Positions 34,044 through 42,811 of a DNA stretch of 64,000 nucleotides are shown here, piece by piece. Numbering within the stretch: the stretch's first letter is position 1; every line of letters begins with the position of its first letter. A program made the translations under genes and the position numbers. This stretch comes from Phocaeicola faecalis (GTDB lineage Bacteria > Bacteroidota > Bacteroidia > Bacteroidales > Bacteroidaceae): assembly GCF_021730445.1 (NCBI RefSeq), contig NZ_JADNRM010000003.1, positions 1 to 64,000 of the forward strand, given 5' to 3'. The notes under the pieces were generated by a model. That model saw only the letters and a program-made list of their open reading frames with translations. It was not told the origin of the DNA and made no database searches.

Positions 34044-35111
34044 ATGATTGACGTAGCATATTACACTTCAGAGGCAACCACATTGCTGAATTCACTGATA
34101 GGTATCCCCTCTCTAAGCAGAGAAGAGGAAGCTGCCGCCGATTTTCTTCAAAACTATATCGAAGAGACCGGTATCATGACAGGCCGTTCGGGAAACAACA
34201 TTTGGTGCATCAGCCCCATGTTTGACTTGAACAAACCTACCATTTTGCTCAATTCACACATCGATACGGTAAAACCGGTGAACGGCTGGCGCAAACATCC
34301 TTTCACTCCAAAAGCAGAAAACGGAAAGATTTACGGGCTGGGTAGCAACGATGCAGGTGCCAGTGTAGTATCTTTGTTTCAAGTCTACCGCCATTTGTCT
34401 ACTACCGAACAGGCTTACAACCTTATCTTTCTGGCTTCATGCGAGGAAGAAGTGTCGGGTAAGAACGGCATCGAAAGTGTGTTGTCCCAACTTCCACCCA
34501 TCACACTGGGCATTGTAGGAGAACCGACAGAGATGCAACCCGCCATAGCCGAGAAAGGCTTGATGGTGCTCGATGTAACGGCTCATGGAAAAGCAGGACA
34601 CGCGGCACGCAATGAGGGTGACAATGCTATATATAAGGTATTGGAAGACATCCAATGGCTCCGCGACTATCGTTTCCCGAAAGAATCCTCTTTATTGGGA
34701 CCAGTAAAGATGAGCGTTACCCAGATTAACGCCGGAACCCAACATAATGTTATTCCCGATATCTGCACATTTGTGGTAGATATCCGCAGCAATGAGTGCT
34801 ATTCCAATGAGGAATTATTCCACGAAATCAGCACTCACATCAAGAGTGAAGCCAAAGCGCGTTCGTTCCGTCTGAATTCATCTCACATTGATGCAGGACA
34901 CCCGTTTGTCAGACGCGCTGTTCAGTTGGGACGTGTTCCTTTCGGTTCTCCCACTTTGTCTGATCAGGCTTTGATGAAATTCCCATCGGTAAAAATAGGA
35001 CCGGGCAAGTCGTCACGTTCTCACACGGCCGATGAATATATTATGGTATCTGAAATAGAAGAAGCCATCGGACTGTATATCGAATTGTTGGACGGACTGG
35101 TGATACAATAG
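34044..35111 (+). CDS. M20-family metallo-hydrolase, ArgE/DapE-like
   Basis: The 355-aa zinc-dependent amidohydrolase removes an acyl group from an amino acid. Zinc-binding and catalytic motifs are LLNSHIDTVKP (His-Asp), GLGSNDAGASVVS, ASCEEEVSGKNG (Glu-Glu) and VGEPTEMQPAIAEKG, with HTADEYI near the C-terminus. Bacteroides makes arginine through N-succinylated intermediates, so a role in removing succinyl from N-succinylcitrulline is plausible, as is dipeptidase or DapE activity. I take the ATG at 34044 because the nine codons before it overlap the promoter. No other arginine gene is adjacent. Confidence 0.85.
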   Translation: MIDVAYYTSEATTLLNSLIGIPSLSREEEAAADFLQNYIEETGIMTGRSGNNIWCISPMFDLNKPTILLNSHIDTVKPVNGWRKHPFTPKAENGKIYGLGSNDAGASVVSLFQVYRHLSTTEQAYNLIFLASCEEEVSGKNGIESVLSQLPPITLGIVGEPTEMQPAIAEKGLMVLDVTAHGKAGHAARNEGDNAIYKVLEDIQWLRDYRFPKESSLLGPVKMSVTQINAGTQHNVIPDICTFVVDIRSNECYSNEELFHEISTHIKSEAKARSFRLNSSHIDAGHPFVRRAVQLGRVPFGSPTLSDQALMKFPSVKIGPGKSSRSHTADEYIMVSEIEEAIGLYIELLDGLVIQ

Positions 35112-35174
35112 CACAAGAATGCCTTCGTGCACATTTCAAAAAAAAACCGAAAGCCTCAACAGTCTTCTCCTTTT

Positions 35175-35246
35175 GTCATTCTGTTCAATGTGAAGAATCC
35201 GGATGCACGCATCTTTATGCCAACAGACTCTTCGCTACAGAATGAC
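35175..35246. repeat. GTCATTCTG-type palindromic element
   Basis: GTCATTCTGT (35175-35184) and ACAGAATGAC (35237-35246) are perfect complements, with GAAGAATC just inside one arm and TCTTCGCT inside the other. This is the form of the widespread GTCATTCTG...GAAGAATC intergenic element. It lies in the convergent gap after the M20 deacylase gene. Confidence 0.75.
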
Positions 35247-35564
35247 AGAAAAAGCCTGCACAAATGCCCGAGAAAAACGACACAAAATTCTTTGTTGTAC
35301 TTCAAAAGTAGCATAGGTTTCACTGCAAGCCTTTAAGTCGGTCTCCAGTATTCTATCTGTATCACTCAGCTTCTTAATAATTTCCCTTTCATCTTCTATC
35401 TGTTTACGCATATCCAAACAGGGAATAAATGAGCCCTCGTCTATCAGCCTAATCTTTCTCCTGATTTTAGATGAAGCAAAAGACCTTGGAGGTTTTAGAG
35501 ACCAAGGTTTTTTGGAAAGAGGATGAAAGCCCCTATTCATGGGAACTTTGTATGAAAACGACAA
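35235..35564 (-). CDS. doubtful small protein after envC
   Basis: A 109-codon frame starts 10 bp after the envC stop on the same strand. The first half reads through an intergenic hairpin. The second half, from DMRKQIEDEREIIKKLSD to TYATFEVQQRI, is helical and protein-like. It overlaps the repeat at 35175-35246 at its end. I cannot tell a real gene from a chance frame or a remnant. Confidence 0.25.
   Translation of the reverse strand: MSFSYKVPMNRGFHPLSKKPWSLKPPRSFASSKIRRKIRLIDEGSFIPCLDMRKQIEDEREIIKKLSDTDRILETDLKACSETYATFEVQQRILCRFSRAFVQAFSVIL
35483..35514 (+). terminator. possible terminator in the convergent gap after the deacylase gene
   Basis: ACCTTGG (35483-35489) pairs with CCAAGGT (35502-35508), followed by TTTTTT on the plus strand. 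It lies 370 bp past the deacylase stop, so it is a backstop at best. The arm carries the CCAAGGTTTTT core also seen at 560-600. Confidence 0.45.
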
Positions 35565-35574
35565 CAGAAGAAAG

Positions 35575-36918
35575 CTACCTTCCCAACCAAAGTTCGGGGT
35601 TCAACTTCGCCGTCTCTTTACGCAGCTGGAAATGAAGCACCGCATTGCCTGAGCTATCGGTATGAATCGTTCCAAGGATAGTTCTCGTACTTACTTTACT
35701 TCCTTTAGATACAGCCACGGAAGACAGATTACAATAAACCGATATATAATTGCCATGCCGCACCAAAATATTATTCAATCCGTTGTACTGGAATATGGCA
35801 GAGACTTCTCCATCAAAGATTGCACGTGCTTTTGCTCCCGGCTTACCTTTAATATCAATTCCTTTATTATCCAACTTCACATTACGGAGTCCGTCTACGG
35901 CATATTGTCCGTAATGACTCACGATGACATACGGCCCAGTAACCGGTATCGGCAATATTCCGCGATTGCGTTCAAAATTGCCCGACAACTGGCGGTCCTC
36001 ATTATTCAAATTAAATTTCTCCACCGGTGCAGCCTTTCTTTCGGGAGCTTTGGCACCCGATTTTGAAGTAGAGGCAGTTCCTTCACCACTCTTTTTATTC
36101 GCTTCGGCAACTTTTGCCGCGACAGCCTTCTGTGCAGCAGCTTCAGCGGCAGCCTTACGGCGAGCCTCTTCTTCAGCACGTTTACGGGCCTTTTCTATTT
36201 CAATCTCTATCAATCGGTCTATCTGTGCATTCAATTGTTGTGCAGAGCGTTTCTTCTTGGATATTTCATTCTGTATTCCTTTCTGCTTCTTCTTAAGGTT
36301 AGCCAAAAGTGTCTGACGGTCTTTTTCCTGAATTTCAAGCTTAGCTTTCTCTGCCTCCCCTTGCTTTAAAAGGTTTTCTTTTGCTTTGCGGGTTTGTTCC
36401 AGTTCTTTTTTCTTTGATATCACCTGGCGCTGTTTACGTTCTATTTCAAGTCCTTGAAGACGCTGATAGTCAGCATACTCCTGTACATAACGCATACGAC
36501 GGTACGTTTGACTCAGGTTTTCGGCCGAAAAGATAAACATCAATTTCTCTTGCACAGACTTGTTGCGGTACATATATTGCACAGACGCCTCGTATTTCTT
36601 CTTTTTCTCCTTCAAGTCGCGCTGCAAAGCAGTCAACTGGCGTTGCAAAGTTGTAATTTCCTTTGCCAATGTATTTACATCCGCTTCGATGGTATGGATA
36701 TATCTTCTACGTTCTTCTATCTGTCCGGTGAGCAGAGCCAGATTCTCCAATTGGCTTTTCACATCTTTCTTGGTAGACTGCAGTAAAGTCTCTGACTCGG
36801 CAATCTGCTGATGTAATTCTTTCCGTTTGTTTTCCAGCTCCCTAATCTTCCGGGTACTCTGCGCCGACAGTGCACTCAGAAAACAACAGGCGATGCATAG
36901 TAAGAAGATACGTTTCAT
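35575..36918 (-). CDS. EnvC-like murein hydrolase activator (degenerate M23 domain)
   Basis: The 447-aa periplasmic protein has a signal peptide (1-20, ending LSALSAQ), a long coiled coil (about 25-290) and a C-terminal LytM/M23 domain (about 330-447). The M23 metal ligands are not conserved. The HxxxD motif reads NKGID, with Asn in place of the first His, and the final HxH reads LHFQL. This matches the EnvC type, which activates amidases rather than cutting peptidoglycan itself. It is the last gene of the dut-TPR-DUF4292-envC operon and overlaps the DUF4292 gene by 4 bp. An alanine-rich linker carries AAAEAAAQKAVAAK. Confidence 0.9.
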   Translation of the reverse strand: MKRIFLLCIACCFLSALSAQSTRKIRELENKRKELHQQIAESETLLQSTKKDVKSQLENLALLTGQIEERRRYIHTIEADVNTLAKEITTLQRQLTALQRDLKEKKKKYEASVQYMYRNKSVQEKLMFIFSAENLSQTYRRMRYVQEYADYQRLQGLEIERKQRQVISKKKELEQTRKAKENLLKQGEAEKAKLEIQEKDRQTLLANLKKKQKGIQNEISKKKRSAQQLNAQIDRLIEIEIEKARKRAEEEARRKAAAEAAAQKAVAAKVAEANKKSGEGTASTSKSGAKAPERKAAPVEKFNLNNEDRQLSGNFERNRGILPIPVTGPYVIVSHYGQYAVDGLRNVKLDNKGIDIKGKPGAKARAIFDGEVSAIFQYNGLNNILVRHGNYISVYCNLSSVAVSKGSKVSTRTILGTIHTDSSGNAVLHFQLRKETAKLNPELWLGR

Positions 36919-37757
36919 TTTTTAATGAGCTGTTTGAGCAAATCCTGCAATTCAACTTTATCATATTTCTTGGGCACGTCGGTATGAGTGTCCCAGTCAC
37001 TGTTGGTGGACAGGCGGGAAAGGTCGAAAGTGGCCGTGACAGGCTTCTTTCCTCCTTCAAAAGAGACAAGCATGCGACTCGGGAACTGCTTTTTCTCCAA
37101 CGAACGGAACTCATCATACTTCCAACGCAATCCATAAGAAGTGCCGGCCAGTCTGATATGACTTTCTTTCAACAGCCCTTCATTGGCTGTGGTACGAAAA
37201 CGATAAGCAAACTTCTTTCCATTTTTCACTTCCAGCAGCACGGCATTCTCATTTTCGGGATGAACAGTGAACGCCGAAATATCGCGAGCCGACAATGTTT
37301 TCTTGCCGGGAAGGAAGATTTCGTTCAGAAACAATGCCTGCAGGGAGTGAAAGTCCAAGTCCGCCTTTGCCAATCCTTTAAGTTCTGCAAACGAAACCTG
37401 CACATAACGCTTGTTCATGCGGTCCATCACCAATATCCCATCGGGAGAGATTTCGGCACGTACCACTTCGAAACCGATGAACGGAGCCGTGAGAGACAGC
37501 TGTATCACTTCATCGCGTTTCATGCGGATAGTGCCGTTTACCTTGGTAGGTCCCTTTCCGTTCAAGTCGACAGCCATTGACATCTTTGCCGTCAAAGCAT
37601 CCCATGCCGGCGCACGGTTGAGAACCTCAATCATATACTCCGTTTCCGAAAGATTACCGATAGACACACTCTTTTTCATGCTCTTGGTAGAAGAACAGGA
37701 AGAAACGAGTGTCAACAATACGGCTCCGAACAAATAAATATAGATACGCTTCATCAT
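36915..37757 (-). CDS. DUF4292 lipoprotein
   Basis: The 280-aa lipoprotein has a lipobox LVSSCSS (Cys near residue 21) and a body of mixed strands typical of DUF4292, a LolA/LolB-like fold found across Bacteroidetes. Segments such as MSMAVDLNGKGPTKVNGTI and RLSLTAPFIGFEVVRAEI fit that fold. A role in outer-membrane lipoprotein or lipid handling is inferred from the fold only. It overlaps the TPR gene by 4 bp upstream and envC by 4 bp downstream, so translation is coupled. An ATGATG start leaves a one-codon ambiguity. Confidence 0.85.
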   Translation of the reverse strand: MMKRIYIYLFGAVLLTLVSSCSSTKSMKKSVSIGNLSETEYMIEVLNRAPAWDALTAKMSMAVDLNGKGPTKVNGTIRMKRDEVIQLSLTAPFIGFEVVRAEISPDGILVMDRMNKRYVQVSFAELKGLAKADLDFHSLQALFLNEIFLPGKKTLSARDISAFTVHPENENAVLLEVKNGKKFAYRFRTTANEGLLKESHIRLAGTSYGLRWKYDEFRSLEKKQFPSRMLVSFEGGKKPVTATFDLSRLSTNSDWDTHTDVPKKYDKVELQDLLKQLIKK

Positions 37758-39577
37758 TCTGCAAAATATTTCTTTTGTGCAATCTTCTTCTTCAATAGTT
37801 TCAATTCTTTCTCATCGCGCGGCTCACTGCCCTCTCGGGGCGGTTCGTTGGCAAGTTTCTCGGCTTGTCGCCAATACTCCAACGCCTTTTCCTTTTCGCC
37901 GCTCATATAATAGATGTCTCCGCAATGTTCCACCACTACCGAGCTCTTGTCTCCATCGTTTTGCATGGCCTGGTCAATGTAAATGCGAGCCTCGGCATAC
38001 TTTCCTTTCTCAAAAAGTATCCAAGCGTATGTATCGAGATAAGTTCCGTTTGTCGGCTCAGCCTTGACAGTACGGTAACTCATTTCTTCCGCTTTATCCA
38101 AATGCTTGCGCTCTACCGACAGATAATAAGCGTAATTGTTGAGGGCGCCGATATTATCTTCCTTATATACCAAAGCGGAATCATAAGCAGCATAAGCCTC
38201 GACATTCATTTTCTTGATATGATATAAATCTCCCATGATGGCATAGAAGTCTGATACGATATTCTTATCACTCTTCTCATTTACCTGATTCACCCCTTTC
38301 TTAAAGACTTCAAGCGCCTCGTCGGGCTGGTCTTTCTGGTGATAAGCCAGTCCCAGATAATAATAAAACTCCAATGTTTCGGGAGTATACTCCAATGCCG
38401 GAGTACAGAGTGCTATCACTTCATCCATATCTTGCTCGCGAATGGCAAAACTCAAGAGCTGCAAGCGGGCAGGAATATTTTCGGGATCTGCCTCAAGCAC
38501 TTTATGAAGAACGGGAACAGATTCCTTATCCATCTTCTTAGTCAGGAAATATTGAGCTGCCAACATAGCAATATCCGCATTTTCCTGCTTTCTTTCGAGT
38601 ATGGAATTAAACAAACCGGCTATCTTGGTGCTGTCCTTGTCAGTCTGTTCCGAACGGAGGATGAGCTGGCGCATGATATTCATCTTGGTATTGCTTTCCA
38701 CCCTGTCATTCAACAGAATAGAGTCCAACTGAGCTTGATACAAACTATCTTGTCCCTTCTTCTCGTAATAAGTAGCCATAGACAGCATGGCAGGAGCATA
38801 GCCCGGTTCTTCTTTCAGTACTTTTTGAAAAATAGAATGTGCCTCTTCCTCCTTTCCGTTATTCATATAGACATCCCCCAAGATAGTGAGGTAACGCATA
38901 TCATAAGGATATTCTTTCGCCAGGTTCTCTATTTCGGTAAACGCCTGTTCGTCATTATCCATCGCCAGATACATACGGAATTTCTCCATACTGATGGCCT
39001 CGGATTTTCCGTCGCGTTCCTCCAAACGGTTCAATGTATTGATTACTTGCTGATAATCTTTGGTGCGGGTATAAAGGTCCACCAACGACATCAATGGTTC
39101 CAGTCGTTTGGGAAAATGGCTGACCATATCTTCGTATACATAAATTGCTTTTGCCGCCTCCCCCTTATTCTGATAATACGCAGCGAGTGTCTGATTATAC
39201 CAATAGTTATTGGGATCGGATGCCACCGCATCCTTCAACGCCTTTTCGCCTTTATCGGGCTGATTGAGGAACATATAGAATTTGGCAATCTCGTATAGAG
39301 TTGCCGCTCCCTGAGGATAGATATCCAGGCAATGGCTATACATTTCAAAAGCAGCGTCAAGGTCTCCTTTTTCCTTCATGCGGAGTGCTTCCAAGAAAAA
39401 ATAATCGTATTTACGGCGTTGCTCAGGTGTCAACGGATCCCTCTGCTCTTCCGCCAGCAATTTCTTTTTGGAAGAAGCAGTCTCTTTCCGCATGGTTCCG
39501 CACGACATGAGCAGAGCCACAAGGCAAAGCCATAATAATAACGGCAGATATCTTTTAGTTGTTTGTTTATTATTCAT
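37754..39577 (-). CDS. TPR-repeat outer-membrane-associated lipoprotein
   Basis: The 607-aa protein has a lipoprotein signal (about 1-26, ending LLMSCG) and about a dozen tetratricopeptide repeats through its length. Clear examples are AATLYEIAKFYMFLNQPDKGEKALKDA-type and LGDVYMNNGKEEEAHSIFQKVL units, ending with LEYWRQAEKLANE. It lacks enzyme motifs and is probably a scaffold in the envelope. It follows dut by 9 bp and overlaps the DUF4292 gene, in an operon that ends with the amidase activator EnvC, so a role in cell-wall remodelling is reasonable but unproven. Confidence 0.88.
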   Translation of the reverse strand: MNNKQTTKRYLPLLLWLCLVALLMSCGTMRKETASSKKKLLAEEQRDPLTPEQRRKYDYFFLEALRMKEKGDLDAAFEMYSHCLDIYPQGAATLYEIAKFYMFLNQPDKGEKALKDAVASDPNNYWYNQTLAAYYQNKGEAAKAIYVYEDMVSHFPKRLEPLMSLVDLYTRTKDYQQVINTLNRLEERDGKSEAISMEKFRMYLAMDNDEQAFTEIENLAKEYPYDMRYLTILGDVYMNNGKEEEAHSIFQKVLKEEPGYAPAMLSMATYYEKKGQDSLYQAQLDSILLNDRVESNTKMNIMRQLILRSEQTDKDSTKIAGLFNSILERKQENADIAMLAAQYFLTKKMDKESVPVLHKVLEADPENIPARLQLLSFAIREQDMDEVIALCTPALEYTPETLEFYYYLGLAYHQKDQPDEALEVFKKGVNQVNEKSDKNIVSDFYAIMGDLYHIKKMNVEAYAAYDSALVYKEDNIGALNNYAYYLSVERKHLDKAEEMSYRTVKAEPTNGTYLDTYAWILFEKGKYAEARIYIDQAMQNDGDKSSVVVEHCGDIYYMSGEKEKALEYWRQAEKLANEPPREGSEPRDEKELKLLKKKIAQKKYFAE

Positions 39578-39586
39578 TACTTTATT

Positions 39587-40021
39587 CTAGTTTTTACCGG
39601 TATGTCCAAAGCCTCCGGCACCACGTTCTGTTTCATCCAAGACTTCCACTTCCTGCCATTCGGCCTGTTCATGACGGGCAATGACCATCTGTGCAATCCG
39701 CTCTCCGTCTTCTATCGTAAAATCTTCCGCCGAAAGGTTTATCAGGATAATACAAATCTCTCCCCGATAATCGGCATCGATAGTGCCGGGAGAATTTAAT
39801 ACGCCAATACCTTTCTTGATAGCCAAGCCACTGCGTGGACGGATTTGCGCCTCAAACCCTTTGGGAAGGGCAATATACAATCCTGTCGGAACAAGACAAC
39901 GCTGCAAAGGTTTTAACACAATCGGTTCGTCCAAATTAGCGCGGATATCCATTCCCGCCGATTGCCCGGTAGCATATTGGGGAAGCTGATGCTTTGATTT
40001 ATTGATTACCTGTACTTTCAT
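39587..40021 (-). CDS. dut: dUTP diphosphatase
   Basis: The 144-aa trimeric enzyme hydrolyses dUTP to dUMP. All five motifs are visible: GMDIRANL (motif 1), RPRSGLA (2), [10 protein letters not shown] (3), GERIAQMV (4) and [11 protein letters not shown] (5). I prefer the ATG at 40021 to the TTG six bases upstream. It heads the operon leading to envC and is divergent from dgt, another nucleotide-pool enzyme, across a 118-bp gap. Confidence 0.96.
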   Translation of the reverse strand: MKVQVINKSKHQLPQYATGQSAGMDIRANLDEPIVLKPLQRCLVPTGLYIALPKGFEAQIRPRSGLAIKKGIGVLNSPGTIDADYRGEICIILINLSAEDFTIEDGERIAQMVIARHEQAEWQEVEVLDETERGAGGFGHTGKN

Positions 40022-40110
40022 TTTCAAAATTAACTTATCTAATAAGATGCAAATCTACACAATTCAATGGATTTATCTAAGCGTTTACAGTTTTTTAAAC
40101 GGAGATTTTA

Positions 40111-40118
40111 TACTTTTG
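40111..40118 (+). promoter_or_regulatory. -7 box of dgt
   Basis: TACTTTTG lies 22 bp before the ATG. A T-rich upstream stretch around 40091-40096 may provide the -33 element. Confidence 0.6.
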
Positions 40119-40139
40119 CAAACATATAAACCCCGAATT

Positions 40140-41471
40140 ATGAACTGGAAACAATTAATATCAAATAAACGCTTTGGGCTGGAAGAGCTGCACGAAGCAC
40201 GGAAAGACGACCGCTCCGAGTTTCAACGTGACTACGACCGACTGATTTTCTCCGCTCCTTTCCGTCGTTTGCAAAACAAGACGCAGGTATTTCCATTACC
40301 CGGAAGCATATTCGTACACAACCGACTGACACACAGTCTGGAAGTGTCGTGCGTAGGACGCTCTTTGGGGAATGATGTAGCCAGCCGGTTATTGAAGAAA
40401 CATCCCGAACTGGCAGATTCACATCTATCAGAAATAGGTTCCATTGTATCGGCCGCTTGTCTGGCACACGACTTAGGCAATCCGCCTTTCGGACATTCGG
40501 GAGAAAAAGCTATCTCGACCTATTTTTCAGAAGGGAAAGGAATAGCATTAAAAGAAGAGCTTTCATCGATGGAATGGGATGACCTAATACATTTTGAAGG
40601 AAACGCGAACGCTTTCCGGTTATTAACCCATCAATTTGAAGGAAGGCGGAAAGGCGGCTTTGTGATGACCTATTCAACCCTTGCTTCCATCGTAAAATAT
40701 CCTTTTTCTTCGCGTTTGGCAGGAAAGAAATCAAAGTTCGGTTTCTTCCTGAGCGAAGAGGCCGACTTTCAGAAAATAGCAACCGAATTGGGCATCATCC
40801 AAGTAAGCAAAGAAGGAGAACCATTGAAATACGCCCGCCATCCGCTGGTTTATCTGGTAGAAGCTGCAGATGACATCTGCTATCAAATGATGGATATAGA
40901 AGACGCTCACAAACTAAAGCTACTGACTCATGCCGAGACGAAGGAATTATATAGTTTGTTCTTTGATGACAAAAGGAAGCAGCGAATAGAAGAGGTTTGC
41001 CAAATCGTAACAGACGTTAATGAACAGATTGCATATCTTCGTTCTTCAGTTATCGGAGCATTGATAAAAGAATGCACCCGAGTCTTCATCGAGCATGAAG
41101 AAGACATCCTCGCGGGAGAGTTTGAGGGGGCACTCATCAAGCATATCGATTCTCCTTTAAAGGAGGCATACCAGCATTGTTCGGAGATTGCTTTTCATAA
41201 AATCTATCGTTCCAGCGACGTACTGGATATAGAACTTGCCGGTTTCAGGGTAATCAGCACGCTAATCGATTTGATGATTAATGCAGTCCGTACGCCCGAA
41301 AAGGCTTATTCACAACTGCTAATCAACCGTATGTCAAGCCAATACAATGTGAATGCCCCAACTCTGTACGAAAAGATACAGGCTGTACTCGATTATATAT
41401 CCGGAATGACCGACGTGTACGCGCTCGACCTTTATCGCAAAATAAAAGGCAACAGTCTGCCTGCTGTATAA
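40140..41471 (+). CDS. dgt: deoxyguanosinetriphosphate triphosphohydrolase-like protein
   Basis: The 443-aa HD-domain enzyme cleaves dNTPs to nucleoside and triphosphate. The metal site is visible as NRLTHSLEV (first His), CLAHDLGNPPFGHSGE (His-Asp) and, further along, EAADDICYQMMDIEDAH (Asp). The DRLIFSAPFRRLQNKTQVFP start is the family signature. I take the ATG at 40140; the frame is open further upstream across the promoter but lacks homology. The gene stands alone. Confidence 0.94.
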   Translation: MNWKQLISNKRFGLEELHEARKDDRSEFQRDYDRLIFSAPFRRLQNKTQVFPLPGSIFVHNRLTHSLEVSCVGRSLGNDVASRLLKKHPELADSHLSEIGSIVSAACLAHDLGNPPFGHSGEKAISTYFSEGKGIALKEELSSMEWDDLIHFEGNANAFRLLTHQFEGRRKGGFVMTYSTLASIVKYPFSSRLAGKKSKFGFFLSEEADFQKIATELGIIQVSKEGEPLKYARHPLVYLVEAADDICYQMMDIEDAHKLKLLTHAETKELYSLFFDDKRKQRIEEVCQIVTDVNEQIAYLRSSVIGALIKECTRVFIEHEEDILAGEFEGALIKHIDSPLKEAYQHCSEIAFHKIYRSSDVLDIELAGFRVISTLIDLMINAVRTPEKAYSQLLINRMSSQYNVNAPTLYEKIQAVLDYISGMTDVYALDLYRKIKGNSLPAV

Positions 41472-41487
41472 GCTCCTATTGTATTTG

Positions 41488-41575
41488 CTTAACCACGGTG
41501 GTGGTTAAGCCTGCTCACGAGCGTGGTTAGACTTAGTCACGACTGTGGTTAAAGTTAACCACGGCCGTGGTTAAT
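41488..41575. repeat. 22-bp-period palindrome array with TTAACCAC core
   Basis: Four contiguous 22-bp units are each built as CTTAACCAC, four bases, GTGGTTAAG, with units 2 and 3 degenerate in the left half. GTGGTTA occurs at 41501, 41523, 41545 and 41567, exactly 22 bp apart. The last unit is a perfect palindrome, TTAACCACGG and its complement (41555-41574). The array begins 17 bp after the dgt stop in the convergent gap to glsB. The remaining gap to 41716 shows nothing else. Confidence 0.9.
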
Positions 41576-41716
41576 GAATATTTTACGCTCATCAATAAAA
41601 GAAGGAAAGAATGAGAGCGTGAAGGCATAAGCAGGTACAACTTACTATATCATCATGCTGTTTCTAAGTGATTTTAATGTATCGGAGAAGAATGACATCG
41701 GCTATCCCTAAAAAAC

Positions 41717-41744
41717 ATTCGGGCAAGTTTATACCTGCCCGAAT
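41717..41744 (-). terminator. terminator of the glsA-glsB pair
   Basis: ATTCGGGCA (41717-41725) pairs with TGCCCGAAT (41736-41744). On the minus strand GTTTTTTAG follows. It lies 63 bp beyond the glsB stop. Confidence 0.8.
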
Positions 41745-41806
41745 ATTTCAACCGCCTTCCGGCAATTGCTTGTCCAGCCTCACGGCCTCTTTCTATGTAT
41801 ATACAA

Positions 41807-42787
41807 TTATTTAGCTAAAATAGGATGTGCTCCGGAAGTTATCTTCAATGACTCAGGATGCTGCTTCACAAAAGACTCAATATGGCGCACACGTTTGTCT
41901 TCCAATATTTCATTGACAGCAATCAAGATACCTGTCTCTTCCACATCACCAAATCCATAATTGATAGCTGTACCAAACATGCGCATTGTCGGAGACAAAC
42001 TCATATATGCATTTACCAATGGAGGAATGTTATACCCCAACTTACGCACCTCAGTATTAAGCACCTTATAATCTTCCTTGAAAGATTCATAACAGAACAA
42101 GTTCTTCAGCAGTTCCGGGTCTGTTTCAATTTCCAACGATTTCATCGGAGTAATAAGTTTATCCTTATCGCCAAAATGCTTGTTGAGGAAGTAAAGAATC
42201 ATATCACGTCCCTGACGGTGATAACTGGGATACATTGTCATCTTACCAAAGAAGTATTTCACATTCGGCTTGATAACCGTCAAAGCTCCCAAGCCATCCC
42301 ATAAATTATCGAGAGCAAACAAGCCCTTTGAGCCGGCACGTGTCGACTGATACTCCAGTGTCACAAACGAACGTCCGAGTTCGACAGTATAAGGCAAGTA
42401 TTCTTTCAAGAATGTTTCGGAGAAATTAAACATATGAGCTGTTGCCAAGAGCGGCTTGCCATGTTCGTCAAATTGAGCCTCATCGCCTAACAGATAACGA
42501 TAACCGCCCAATATTTCTTCAGCTTCCGGATTCCATACCACCAACTGCTTATAGGGATTCTCCATAATGTCATATTCATCAATATCCATTGATTTCCCGG
42601 TACCTCCTCCCGCAGCACGGAAAGCAATCTCGCGCAAACGCCCGATTTCCTTCATTACATTGGGGGAATCCTGATGGGTTATGACATAAATCTCATTATG
42701 ACTCTTATTAGTAAATCTAAGGCGCTTATCCTCTGTTAATTCCGCCTTTAGAATTTCTTTGTTAATTGGTGCAATAATCTCTTCCAT
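41807..42787 (-). CDS. glsB: N-acyltransferase of glycine-lipid synthesis (GNAT fold, OlsB-like)
   Basis: The 326-aa protein is a hemolysin/OlsB-type N-acyltransferase. In Bacteroides, GlsB makes N-acyl-3-hydroxyacyl-glycine, the lyso form of glycine lipids and precursor of flavolipin-like lipids. It has the GNAT-like body, with VIWNPEAEEILGGYRYLLG, VELGRSFVTLEYQ and LWDGLGALTVIKPNVKYFFGKMTM. The partner acyltransferase gene lies 24 bp upstream on the same strand, the arrangement known for glsB and glsA. Assignment rests on that pairing and the family match. Confidence 0.8.
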   Translation of the reverse strand: MEEIIAPINKEILKAELTEDKRLRFTNKSHNEIYVITHQDSPNVMKEIGRLREIAFRAAGGGTGKSMDIDEYDIMENPYKQLVVWNPEAEEILGGYRYLLGDEAQFDEHGKPLLATAHMFNFSETFLKEYLPYTVELGRSFVTLEYQSTRAGSKGLFALDNLWDGLGALTVIKPNVKYFFGKMTMYPSYHRQGRDMILYFLNKHFGDKDKLITPMKSLEIETDPELLKNLFCYESFKEDYKVLNTEVRKLGYNIPPLVNAYMSLSPTMRMFGTAINYGFGDVEETGILIAVNEILEDKRVRHIESFVKQHPESLKITSGAHPILAK

Positions 42788-42811
42788 ATATATTTCTCTC
42801 TCCTTTGTCTG

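Noticed and set aside
38339-39298. 319-codon plus-strand frame
   Set aside because: Antisense to the TPR lipoprotein gene, whose repeats and lipobox are clear; the frame has no family match.
40002-40139. N-terminal extension of Dgt
   Set aside because: It spans the dut start and the dgt promoter, with no similarity to the family.
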